A stretch of 33,644 nt of DNA, taken from positions 1 to 33,644 of the forward strand of contig JAEORG010000355.1 in NCBI GenBank assembly GCA_016841005.1, in the 5' to 3' direction. A program made the position numbers and the translations under genes. Below the pieces are notes generated by a model. That model saw only the letters and a program-made list of their open reading frames with translations. It ran no database searches and was not told where the DNA came from. The DNA is from Candidatus Thorarchaeota archaeon. GTDB lineage: Archaea > Asgardarchaeota > Thorarchaeia > Thorarchaeales > Thorarchaeaceae. Numbering within the stretch: position 1 is the first letter of the stretch; the number at the start of each line of letters is the position of its first letter. Positions 23,976 to 32,161 of the stretch are shown in pieces.

Positions 23976-26931
23976 ATAGATTCCTTAATGCCGTAGCAGG
24001 ATCAACCATTCCTGCCTTACTCGCAGGAATATAACAACTAACAATTAAAACAAACGCTTCACATAGAACTGTTAGAAGAAGCCATCCTGTTGGTATGACC
24101 AAGAGTGGCGTGAATGATGTTGAGAAAGGAGCAACACCAATTGTTATGAGACTCATAGCATAGCCAAATAGTATACCTAAGAGAATACTGATCATCGTGG
24201 CTGCAACAACTGCGAGTGCAAATTCGTTGAACACCATAGAGACCAGTTGTTTTCTTGTGGCACCTAATGCCCTCAATATTGCGTATTCTTGTTTCCTGTT
24301 GAGGACTGCTGAACCAAGAAAGAACATTATGGCTGCAAGACCCATTGATAGGCAAGAGAATAAGATTACGCTACTAACTCCTCGAAATGCAGTTAGAAAG
24401 AGATTGATACTATGTACATCTGAAAAATCGAATGATTCCACTGAATAAACATGTGTGTCAACTTCATGTTCTAAGTCATAGATTAAGAATCCACTCTCTG
24501 ACCAACATGTCATATCTACAAAGAAAAGAGATGATTTATCAATCAATGTTCGAGCCATAAGGAAATCCAGATTTACCAAGACGAAACCACTCTGAGCTGA
24601 CTGAAAACCGATTTGAGATGCGAGAGTTGCTGTTTCTAGTTGATCCGTGGATGCAACACCAAATCCTGGAGCATTCTTCATAACCCCCACAATTTTTGTC
24701 CCAATCACTGTCGTTTCGTTTATAGTATCTAAATTAACATAGAGTGTTTCACCAATTGAAACATTAAGTTGCTCCAACATGTATTCACTAATAACAATTC
24801 CATTTGGCGTTGAGTTAAGACGAGTCATCATAGACTCTGCAGTATCATTCTGAAATGAATCTGGTCTAAATGTACAGATCTGTGAATACTCTAAAGGTCT
24901 AATTCCTTCAACAAAAAACCTGAAGGATGCAATACTTCCTGTAGATTCGATAACTGGTGTAGAATCAATAACGCCTGGATATTGTTTTAATTCCTCTGTG
25001 TAATTGATAGGTTTTCCTGGGCACTGAATTCGGAGGTCTGCACCAATTGCAAATCCTAGTTCGTTGTCAAGAGTTGCCTGAAAACTTGATAATTGAATTA
25101 GCGTCATAGAAGTTACAGATAGTGTGAGAGTTAGTAGGAGAAATATGGGGAGAAATTGACCTTTTCGTTTCTTCATGCTCTTTGTTACATAGAGCTGTCG
25201 TTCACCAAGAACAAATGCGCCTCTTGAAGCGAGGAAAGACACTCCTCCACGCATCAGACGTGAGCCAGTTATTGATGTTACGAACAATAATACAGTTACA
25301 ATAAGGACCTCTGCATATGCCATAAATCCGACAGGATTCAAAATAACTGGAATTAATATCAAAGCAGACAAAGCAATCAGGAAGATAATTGATGTACGAG
25401 AAAGAGAGGAAGATTCAACTGCTTCATCGATATTTGCCTTGTCAATTTGTCCTATCTCAAGGACATCTATACTTCTGGTTATTTGTACCATGAAAGTTAA
25501 TGGCAAGTATATGGCGATGATACCACTCACAAGAATTCCGAATAATGAAACCCTTGTATTTAGTAAATAATTTGAAAATAATGTCGTATCAATCTCAAAG
25601 AGACCAGTTGAAGAACCCATCAACGGACTGAGGAAGAGGGAAAGCAGTATCCCGATAATCATTCCTCCCAAAGTCATCATAGACGCTTCCCATAAAAGTG
25701 AAGATGTAACTTGTCCGTATGATGCGCCTTTGGCTCTAATTGCACGTAAATCTGATTTCTTGTTCTGTATGGCAAGCTCTGATACAAATACAGTTAGAAT
25801 GACACTCATCATCAGAATGGGAAATGAAAGAACTACCAGTCCTCTACTTAGGATGAAATTATCGATGGTGGTTTGTAATTCACCCAAGTTCTGGACACCA
25901 TAAACTGGAGCATGTTGAACCTCAGACTGGATGTGCTCTGTCATTTCGAGCATGGTTCGTTCAATGTTCTCGGGTCCCAGATCCATAAGAACGTCAGGGG
26001 AACCCCGAACAAGTCCAGCGGGATGCCACATCGAATATGTTGAAAGCTCCCAATACTCATATTCTGTGAACTCGTCTTTACTTACAATAATAGAGTCATC
26101 GATACCAAGTACAGGTTCGGATACTCCAAGTGGATCCCAATTTTTCCTACTAAGTGATGGGAACACTTCGCCAATGAGCGACCTAACAGATTTTAGTTTA
26201 TATATTCCCACAACTCTGAGTGATTCTTCATAATTCTGGAACCACATTTCTGGAGAGATCGTACCATAATAATGATAGTCAACATGTCGGACCATACCGA
26301 TTGAGATGTTACTTCCGATATCGATTGTGATGTCATGTACTTCTTTCGTATATTCAATGAATCCTTCAGAGAGCAACACTTCTCCAGATGATACATTGAA
26401 CTTTCCGCTATAATCAAATTCTTTGTGCCACCTGTCTAACAGTTCATTATCTGTAACGATAGCTCTACAGTCTTTGAAACCATCTCGATAATTCTGATTC
26501 CACATCCAATAACCAGTGTATTCTGGTACGGTCACAGTTCCATCTATGTCGAATAGAAGAGCAATAGTAGATGGGACCAAATCTGTACGTTCGATGAATG
26601 GATAACTCGCAGCCATCTCCATGGCTTCTATTTGATTTGCCCTATAGCCATTCATGTAGCTGATATCAAGGAGGTTTTGAGTTGGAACTGCTTGAAATGC
26701 ATAGCCTATTCTCACTTGATACGTATTCTCTTCAAAATAATCATGAACTGTCAAGTTAATACCTGTTGAACTCCACGTAAAAACAGTCGATGGTAAAGCA
26801 ACACCAAATGACAGCATGAAAATAATCCCAAGTGTCATTACAGAGTTCTTACTCATAGAAGTAAACGCATAAGACAGAGGCCATTTACTACTGCCTTTAT
26901 ACGTTATATCCCTCGATTTGTTCAACCGCAT
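23974..26931 (-). CDS. Large FtsX/MacB-type ABC permease
   Basis: The 985-residue protein has an N-terminal transmembrane helix (SVMTLGIIFMLSFGVALPS, ~32-50) and a long extracytoplasmic domain (~55-345). A first FtsX block (~365-490) includes LAIQNKKSDLRAIRAKGAS and helices around it, then a central membrane pair (~520-565). A second helix with soluble loop runs ~600-840, and a final FtsX block (~855-985) includes VLNRKQEYAILRALGATRKQLVSMV and ends PASKAGMVDPATALRNL. This is the duplicated ABC3-type permease plan, used to extract or move lipids or lipoproteins, or to pass a mechanical signal. No LolD-type ATPase gene lies beside it. The DrrA-like ATPase upstream belongs to the ABC-2 operon. 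The ATG at 26931 has AGGAT upstream. Confidence 0.85.
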   Translation of the reverse strand: MRLNKSRDITYKGSSKWPLSYAFTSMSKNSVMTLGIIFMLSFGVALPSTVFTWSSTGINLTVHDYFEENTYQVRIGYAFQAVPTQNLLDISYMNGYRANQIEAMEMAASYPFIERTDLVPSTIALLFDIDGTVTVPEYTGYWMWNQNYRDGFKDCRAIVTDNELLDRWHKEFDYSGKFNVSSGEVLLSEGFIEYTKEVHDITIDIGSNISIGMVRHVDYHYYGTISPEMWFQNYEESLRVVGIYKLKSVRSLIGEVFPSLSRKNWDPLGVSEPVLGIDDSIIVSKDEFTEYEYWELSTYSMWHPAGLVRGSPDVLMDLGPENIERTMLEMTEHIQSEVQHAPVYGVQNLGELQTTIDNFILSRGLVVLSFPILMMSVILTVFVSELAIQNKKSDLRAIRAKGASYGQVTSSLLWEASMMTLGGMIIGILLSLFLSPLMGSSTGLFEIDTTLFSNYLLNTRVSLFGILVSGIIAIYLPLTFMVQITRSIDVLEIGQIDKANIDEAVESSSLSRTSIIFLIALSALILIPVILNPVGFMAYAEVLIVTVLLFVTSITGSRLMRGGVSFLASRGAFVLGERQLYVTKSMKKRKGQFLPIFLLLTLTLSVTSMTLIQLSSFQATLDNELGFAIGADLRIQCPGKPINYTEELKQYPGVIDSTPVIESTGSIASFRFFVEGIRPLEYSQICTFRPDSFQNDTAESMMTRLNSTPNGIVISEYMLEQLNVSIGETLYVNLDTINETTVIGTKIVGVMKNAPGFGVASTDQLETATLASQIGFQSAQSGFVLVNLDFLMARTLIDKSSLFFVDMTCWSESGFLIYDLEHEVDTHVYSVESFDFSDVHSINLFLTAFRGVSSVILFSCLSMGLAAIMFFLGSAVLNRKQEYAILRALGATRKQLVSMVFNEFALAVVAATMISILLGILFGYAMSLITIGVAPFSTSFTPLLVIPTGWLLLTVLCEAFVLIVSCYIPASKAGMVDPATALRNL

Positions 26932-27011
26932 ACATCCTATCTAGGCGCTATTTCTGTGTGAATACCCAGAAAATAAGCATTGGGTCCTGCGTAAAAGACC
27001 ACAGGACATAA

Positions 27012-27890
27012 CTAGAATTGTGAGAGTGCACCTCTATGTCTTACATATCTCTCAGTCCTTTTGAATAGAACGATACCTAGAGCCAAAAATATCACATCAA
27101 GAACTAGCAATGCAAAGATTGCATAGAAAGCTCCAGAGAATGCCATTCCATTCATTAGAAATCCTCTGAATCCCTCAACACTCCAAGTCAATGGCGAAGC
27201 AACTGAAACATATTGTAGGTATATCGGGAGAACTGCAATTGGATACGACATCGGCGCTACTAGGAACAGTGTGCTTGAAATAACCTCTAGAATCATCCAT
27301 CCCTGTTTTGCTAAGATAACGATACAAACCACAATCAACACAAGTCCTTGCATTCCAATAATTGAGAGTGCAATGACTGCCAAGGCTGGGAATACTCCCC
27401 ATAAGTTCAGATTGACTCCGAATAGGATTACAGATGCTCCAAGCTGTAATACTACTCCTAGTCCTCCATGTTGAATGTTATGGAGGGTTGATCCCCAGAC
27501 CATTGTGGTCTTACTCATTGGAGTTGTCATGAGGGTTTCAAGTGTTCCGACATTTTGTTCTCTACGGAGAGTAAATCCGCTACCCCAAATGAGGCTGATT
27601 GCTAATCCAGCATATGCGCTGCCAATAGCAACATAACTTAGCCAGTCACTTGAACCAACCATGCTTTCAAGAGAGGATGATTCCAAACCTCCTGTCACAG
27701 CTGTGCCAGCTAACAACATGGGAATAAACCGTAGGAAAGGCATTACTATAAACCATAAAATGCTCAGCGGATAACTGTGCTCTACTCTCCATTGTTTGAT
27801 AGCTAATGCGCTTGCAGCACGAAACTCAGCACGCCAGCCTTTTCTATCCCACATTCTCTTGAAGATGGGTGACTCATATTCCTCTGTCAT
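27012..27890 (-). CDS. ABC-2 type permease, second subunit
   Basis: The 292-residue protein has a cytosolic N-terminus (~40 residues) and six hydrophobic helices, with the ABC-2 core block RREQNVGTLETLMTTPMSKTTMVWG (coupling helix region, ~112-136) followed by the helices of the second half. It belongs to the DrrB/NodJ exporter class. Its ATG directly follows the stop of the first permease (27891/27890) with no gap, and it is the third gene of the ABC-2 operon. The two permeases are diverged paralogues, so they probably form a heterodimer with one ATPase type. The substrate is unknown. Confidence 0.88.
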   Translation of the reverse strand: MTEEYESPIFKRMWDRKGWRAEFRAASALAIKQWRVEHSYPLSILWFIVMPFLRFIPMLLAGTAVTGGLESSSLESMVGSSDWLSYVAIGSAYAGLAISLIWGSGFTLRREQNVGTLETLMTTPMSKTTMVWGSTLHNIQHGGLGVVLQLGASVILFGVNLNLWGVFPALAVIALSIIGMQGLVLIVVCIVILAKQGWMILEVISSTLFLVAPMSYPIAVLPIYLQYVSVASPLTWSVEGFRGFLMNGMAFSGAFYAIFALLVLDVIFLALGIVLFKRTERYVRHRGALSQF

Positions 27891-28790
27891 TTAGAAGCCT
27901 CCCATATGACCTCGTTCCTTAGTCCACTTCTCTGCATATCTGAATGATGCGATTCCTAGAGTCCAGAATACTAGTACAAGTGCTCCTAGTCCAATGACGA
28001 CCTCTACAAAAGAAGGAAGATCGAACAAACCATTGATTGCTATCTCCCTTATCGTAATGATGCCAATCGTTGTCGGAATCAGATAGGCAAACCAACGTAC
28101 ATTGCCCGGTAAAGCTGCTACAGGATATTGTACTGGTGATACCACATATGTCGCATTTGAAACAAGCTCAGTAAGAACTGAAGGATCCTTGAAGACGAGT
28201 ATCAGTCCTGCAACCATGAAGCTGAATCCGTAAAGTGCAATCACCATCACGGTAAGGATGATGAATGTCGGTGCTATTGCTATGAGTGAATATGATACTC
28301 CAAACATGAAGGATGAGAGAAACAGCAGGATAGTTGATTGAATAACACAGAGAATGGTGTCTGAGAATGCAGCTCCTAAAAGGATGCTTATTCGTGGAAC
28401 TGGAGTTGAGAATAGCGGTTCAAGAGTTCCACTAAATTGCTCCCATCTGAAATTATTCCCAATCGCCCAGATACTGTTATCCAAAAACATGTAAACATAC
28501 CACCCAATAACTGAGAATTGGATGTAATCTGAGAATCCAGAGAGTTCTGTAAAGTGCACACTAGATCCTGGACCTGCAATAGCAACGACCATGAGGATGA
28601 ATGGAGCAAACCATAGGACAGGCATGAATGCCCATATCAACCAGTTGGATGGATACCGCATTGCAATCCTAAGGTTCTTTGTAGCAAAGATACGGGCTGC
28701 TGACCAGTCCATCAGACGTGGAGTGAAGTCACTTGGTAGACCGCTCCCGATGTCTTGTCCTTTTTCTGGTTCTTGAAGGCTGACTGTCAA
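27891..28790 (-). CDS. ABC-2 type permease, first subunit
   Basis: The 299-residue protein has six hydrophobic helices and the ABC-2 signature FRWEQFSGTLEPLFSTPVPRISILLG (~124-149), homologous to the block in its downstream neighbour. The N-terminal cytoplasmic part (~1-45) precedes a first helix LIWAFMPVLWFAPFILMVVA. Its start overlaps the stop of the ATPase gene by four bases (ATGA), showing tight coupling. It belongs to an exporter of lipids, polysaccharide or small molecules; the sequence does not tell which. Confidence 0.88.
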   Translation of the reverse strand: MTVSLQEPEKGQDIGSGLPSDFTPRLMDWSAARIFATKNLRIAMRYPSNWLIWAFMPVLWFAPFILMVVAIAGPGSSVHFTELSGFSDYIQFSVIGWYVYMFLDNSIWAIGNNFRWEQFSGTLEPLFSTPVPRISILLGAAFSDTILCVIQSTILLFLSSFMFGVSYSLIAIAPTFIILTVMVIALYGFSFMVAGLILVFKDPSVLTELVSNATYVVSPVQYPVAALPGNVRWFAYLIPTTIGIITIREIAINGLFDLPSFVEVVIGLGALVLVFWTLGIASFRYAEKWTKERGHMGGF

Positions 28791-29779
28791 TCCTCAATCC
28801 TCCGTCCAGTTAGTTGTAAGAACACATCATCTAGAGTTGGTTCCTTGACTTCGAAATGTTCAACTCTCATTCCAATTGAATCACGGAAAAAGTTCAGAAG
28901 ACGATGTGCCATCTCGTATCCATCATGTGCTGTCACTACAATCTCAGAATGTCCATTTCTCACATTCATAACTGCTGACATTACATCTTCTAGATTCCTA
29001 ACCATCTCGATATCAGGAACTCCGGCTACCTTGAGATGGAGACTGTCGTAATCTCGCACACCTTCTTTCAAATCATGAGGTGTTCCGAAGCTCTTAATCT
29101 CACCCTCATTTATGAGTGCGATTTTATCACAAAGCATGTCAGCTTCATGCATGTAATGCGTTGTGAGAAGAATGGTCTTATCCTTAAGATCAGTTTTGAT
29201 GTACTGCCTTAAGTCACTCGCAAATGTTGGATCGAGGCCTTGTGTGGGTTCATCGAATAGCAAAATTGGGGGATCGTGCAGAAGTGACCGCGCGAACACA
29301 ATCTTCATTCTCATTCCATGACTCAGGTTCTCTGCCTTCTCGTCTGCTTTCTCCAAGAGGCCCATTCTTCCTAAGAGTTCATCCGCCCGCTCCCTTGCTT
29401 CATCGTTCGGCATTCTATACAGTTTTGCGAAGAAGATGAGGTTCTCTCTGGCTGATAACTTCCAGTAGATACTCCTCTCATTCCCTTGACAGACTCCCAT
29501 TGATGCTCTCGCGTATGTGGAGTCTTGTAGAACATCGTAACCGTTGACTCGCGCTGTTCCAGCAGTTGGAATCACCAGAGTGGCAAGGCACTTGATCAAG
29601 GTAGTTTTACCAGCACCATTTGGTCCGAGTAAACCATAGACCTGACCCTTCGGGATGTCAAGAGATATGGACTTGAGTGCCTCTACTTTTTTCTTCTCCA
29701 CTGGGATTATTATTGCCTTCCTTTTCACACTAATGAAGGTCTTTGAAAGGTCTTCTATTTCTACGGCATTTCTTGACAT
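28787..29779 (-). CDS. ABC transporter ATP-binding protein (DrrA-like) of the ABC-2 operon
   Basis: The 330-residue ATPase has Walker A GPNGAGKTT (52-60), Q-loop GVCQGNERS, signature LSHGMRMK, Walker B ILLFDEPTQGLDP and H-loop TTHYMHEAD. All are intact, so it should hydrolyse ATP. The C-terminal ~85 residues (after ~245) are the DrrA-type extension, ending in LDDVFLQLTGRRIED. It energises the two permeases downstream. Relative to many DrrA proteins, a basic insertion (KRKAIIIPVEKKKVEAL, ~19-35) precedes the Walker A strand. ATG 29779 has GGAGG (cctcc on the + strand at 29789-29793) about 10 bases upstream. Confidence 0.93.
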   Translation of the reverse strand: MSRNAVEIEDLSKTFISVKRKAIIIPVEKKKVEALKSISLDIPKGQVYGLLGPNGAGKTTLIKCLATLVIPTAGTARVNGYDVLQDSTYARASMGVCQGNERSIYWKLSARENLIFFAKLYRMPNDEARERADELLGRMGLLEKADEKAENLSHGMRMKIVFARSLLHDPPILLFDEPTQGLDPTFASDLRQYIKTDLKDKTILLTTHYMHEADMLCDKIALINEGEIKSFGTPHDLKEGVRDYDSLHLKVAGVPDIEMVRNLEDVMSAVMNVRNGHSEIVVTAHDGYEMAHRLLNFFRDSIGMRVEHFEVKEPTLDDVFLQLTGRRIED

Positions 29780-29788
29780 TGATTATGA

Positions 29789-29826
29789 CCTCCTCAACGA
29801 TAGTTGAGTAGTATAATAATATTTCA
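29789..29826 (-). promoter_or_regulatory. Promoter and operator-like palindrome of the ABC-2 operon
   Basis: Read leftward, an AT-rich AAATATTATTATAC (29813-29826) is the likely TATA region. Between it and the start codon is CTCAAC-GATA-GTTGAG (29793-29808), a perfect inverted repeat that overlaps the GGAGG ribosome site at its left end. It sits about where transcription should begin. A regulator bound here, or a hairpin formed in the RNA, would block expression of the exporter. Confidence 0.5.
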
Positions 29827-29837
29827 GAGGCTCAAAC

Positions 29838-29892
29838 ACTGACATACTGCGATTAGTAATCGCCGCTCGGCACTACCGAGTTAGATGTCAGT
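29838..29892. other. Compact three-way-junction-like element in a divergent promoter gap
   Basis: ACTGACAT (29838-29845) pairs perfectly with ATGTCAGT (29885-29892). Between these arms are two more perfect hairpins, GCGATT-AGT-AATCGC (29849-29863) and CTCGG-CACTA-CCGAG (29866-29880). As RNA this would fold into a closed three-way junction on either strand. As DNA it is a cluster of three nested palindromes. It resembles no tRNA, riboswitch or C/D box RNA I know. It lies in the 234-base gap between the ABC-2 operon and the EamA gene; the rest of that gap holds TATA-like runs near 29914 and 29972. Confidence 0.45.
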
Positions 29893-30013
29893 AAAGTGTA
29901 CTGTTTCCAGTCCATTATAAGTAGAGAATAATTTTCATAGAGCCACCTATCACGAGACCAAAAACATTCTGTTATAAGAATTAGCTACACCGCCAATTAC
30001 AAAGAGTCTACCG

Positions 30014-30979
30014 GTGTATGCCACTTACGATAAGGTATTAGGGAGGATAGAAACGCTAGAAGGCATGCAACTCACTCCTGACATTATCACAGGTAGTGTC
30101 GCAATGCTAATTGGTTCAGCTCTATATGCTGTATCTGTTGTTATTTATCGGTCTCAAAAAGATGAGATAACTCCCTTAGCCATCAGTTCAATCAAGATGT
30201 GGATTGCTCTTGGATTCATGTCATTGATGATTTTACTTCCATTTTGGGGTAATCCCCTTGGAGTACCAATCGGATCAACTATTCTTCTCTCGATATCTGT
30301 TATCTGTGGTGCCGTGATTGGTGATACTCTATATCTCACAGCACAGGAAAGAATCGGTGTATCGTATGCGTTTCCAATATCAATGTCATTTCCTATCATT
30401 ACGTATTTCTTCACCATTGTCTTTCTAAATGAAGCCTTAATTCTAAGTAGATTAATCGGAGTGCTAGTTGCAGTATTTGGAATTTCCATCCTAGCATTGG
30501 AACAAGAGTTCAACGATGATGAAAATGATGCACCTGAGAGAAGAAATGGTCTTGATAGGATTGGATTAGCATTTGCACTTCTGACAGCACTCCTATACGC
30601 AACTGGTACAACTATTTTGCAAGTTGGTGTGGCCGATGTAGAACCTGTAGCTGCTACATTCATACGAGTTGTTGTAGGTTCCATAACATTTGTGCCGCTG
30701 ATTGCAGTTGCTAAATCGATTGGTATGCCAAATCCTACGAGAAATGCAACGAAGATGGTTGCTATTGCTGGATTCTTTGGTATGGCTATTGGTTCACTAC
30801 TCTATGTTACTGGCATCAAATATGCAGGAGCCACAATTGGTTCGGTGCTCGCTTCATTAGCACCTCTTTATGCAGTACCAATCTCAATTATATTTCTAAA
30901 AGAGAGGATGACCTCTAGGGCAGGGATGGGTGCAATTGCTACTATCATTGGAGTTATTCTAGTCATCATGGGACTTTGA
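30014..30979 (+). CDS. EamA-family (DMT) transporter, ten transmembrane segments
   Basis: The 321-residue protein has two EamA repeats of about five helices each. The first runs ~24-160 and includes EITPLAISSIKMWIALGFMSL and the helix-end block ISMSFPIITYFFTIVFLNEAL. The second runs ~185-321 and includes VAATFIRVVVGSITFVPLI and LASLAPLYAVPISIIFLKERMT, the classic EamA C-terminal block. A charged loop (EQEFNDDENDAPERRNG) joins them. These transporters move metabolites such as amino acids or sugar nucleotides. GTG 30014 is the longest start, placed soon after a TTATAAG box near 29973. An in-frame ATG at 30065, directly before the first helix, may be the true start, although GAAGG lies too close to it. 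Confidence 0.87.
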   Translation: MYATYDKVLGRIETLEGMQLTPDIITGSVAMLIGSALYAVSVVIYRSQKDEITPLAISSIKMWIALGFMSLMILLPFWGNPLGVPIGSTILLSISVICGAVIGDTLYLTAQERIGVSYAFPISMSFPIITYFFTIVFLNEALILSRLIGVLVAVFGISILALEQEFNDDENDAPERRNGLDRIGLAFALLTALLYATGTTILQVGVADVEPVAATFIRVVVGSITFVPLIAVAKSIGMPNPTRNATKMVAIAGFFGMAIGSLLYVTGIKYAGATIGSVLASLAPLYAVPISIIFLKERMTSRAGMGAIATIIGVILVIMGL

Positions 30980-31033
30980 TACTTGAGTTACCTTGTACTA
31001 AAGAAACAGGAATCCTTTGGATTACGAAATTGA

Positions 31034-31067
31034 AGTGCTCAAGATAGAGCACTCCCCCCCTCCTTTT
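31034..31067 (+). terminator. Terminator of the EamA transporter gene
   Basis: AGTGCTC (31034-31040) and GAGCACT (31047-31053) form a perfect 7 bp stem with a 6-base loop, followed by a pyrimidine tract (a seven-C run, TCC, then TTTT). It ends just before the stop of the convergent HtrA gene. Confidence 0.6.
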
Positions 31068-31069
31068 GA

Positions 31070-32005
31070 CTATGGTGTAGGCATCAATTGAATGTAAACC
31101 TCGAAGACATCACGGGCTCGTTGGAATCGTACTCTCAGTTTATCGCCCACTTTCTTACCAAGAATTTGCCCGCGGAGCTGTTCCATACCGTTGATAACTT
31201 CATCATCTATTGCAACGATGACATCTCCCGGTTTCAATCCTGCGTTCGCTGCTGGTCCCCGAGGTATCTCAACAATAAGTGCTCCTTCCTCAGCGTGCAA
31301 TCTGTAATTGGCCGCTATTGCCTTATTCAGAGTTACACCGATAATTCCCATCCAAGGCGTTTGGATTGTACCAGTCTGAATCAATTCATCGTAAACATCC
31401 ATGATTCTATCAATCTCAATCGCAAAACCAATTCCTTGTGACCATGGAATCATCGCAGTAGGAACTCCAATTAGTCTACCTTCAGTATCCACGAGAGCTC
31501 CACCTGAGTTACCTGGATTAATCTGCGCAGAGGTTTGAATTAATCCCTCTAGATGTTGCTCCTGTCCTTGAATTGTTCTATCCAGTGCACTAATCATTCC
31601 TAATGTTACAGTAGATCCTAGTCCCAAGGGATTACCAACTGCGATAGCGAATTGTCCTTGTCTGAGTTCGCTGGATTTTCCAATCTCAATTGGTTTCAGA
31701 TTATCAGCGTCAATCTTCAGAATTGCCATATCCCGAGTCCGAGTTTCTCCTACAACCACTGCTTTGTATGTGCGTCCATCATAAAGTGCAACATCAACAT
31801 CTCGTACTCCTTCAACAACATGAGCATTCGTAACGATGAATCCATCTTTACTCATGATGACACCCGACCCTTGTCCTTTGACTGGAATCACCTGTGAGAA
31901 CCTAACTCTCTGTAACTTCGTCACAGTGACACTGACAACACTTGGTAACACTTTCTCTACTACTTCTACTATGTTCTTTTCAAACGCCTGTAGCATTCCA
32001 ACCAC
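31070..32005 (-). CDS. htrA: HtrA/DegP-type serine protease with one PDZ domain, cytoplasmic
   Basis: The 311-residue protein has a chymotrypsin-fold protease domain (~15-205) with the full triad: H62 in VTNAHVV, D92 in RDMAILKI and S167 in NPGNSGGAL. One PDZ domain (~215-305) includes GALIVEIPRGPAANAGLKPGDVIVAIDD. It degrades or refolds damaged proteins. Unlike most HtrA proteins it has no signal peptide or membrane anchor, so it should act in the cytosol. The GTG at 32005 and the ATG at 31996 are both possible starts. A TATA-like TATATAATATTG lies upstream (32018-32029, acting leftward). Confidence 0.92.
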   Translation of the reverse strand: MVGMLQAFEKNIVEVVEKVLPSVVSVTVTKLQRVRFSQVIPVKGQGSGVIMSKDGFIVTNAHVVEGVRDVDVALYDGRTYKAVVVGETRTRDMAILKIDADNLKPIEIGKSSELRQGQFAIAVGNPLGLGSTVTLGMISALDRTIQGQEQHLEGLIQTSAQINPGNSGGALVDTEGRLIGVPTAMIPWSQGIGFAIEIDRIMDVYDELIQTGTIQTPWMGIIGVTLNKAIAANYRLHAEEGALIVEIPRGPAANAGLKPGDVIVAIDDEVINGMEQLRGQILGKKVGDKLRVRFQRARDVFEVYIQLMPTP

Positions 32006-32131
32006 AAGTGGGGATTAACAATTGTGTATATAATATTGAAGATAAGTGCCGATTTTAGTGGAACGGTTCTTACCAATTTAAAATTTCAAAACAGTTATTA
32101 TTGTTCATTTCAAACGTGGGTGATGGTTCTT

Positions 32132-32161
32132 AACTCTTAGAGAGTTGTGGGAGAGATACTA
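32132..32161 (+). promoter_or_regulatory. Palindrome and ribosome site before the modular secreted protein
   Basis: AACTCT-TAG-AGAGTT (32132-32146) is a perfect 6-3-6 palindrome just before GGGAG (32149-32153), the ribosome site of the ATG at 32162. The motif GGTTCTTA occurs twice upstream, near 32066 and 32125. These could be operator or leader elements. Confidence 0.35.

Noticed and set aside
23974..29779. One four-gene operon joining the ABC-2 exporter with the FtsX-type permease.
   Set aside because: An 80-base gap separates them, with a weak GTCCTG/CAGGAC hairpin and TATA-like sequence, whereas the three ABC-2 genes are joined with no gap. The permease class also needs a different ATPase type.
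29838..29892. The folded element as a tRNA or tRNA-like gene.
   Set aside because: It is only 55 bases, has three stems instead of four, and lacks the T-loop TTC sequence and an acceptor end.
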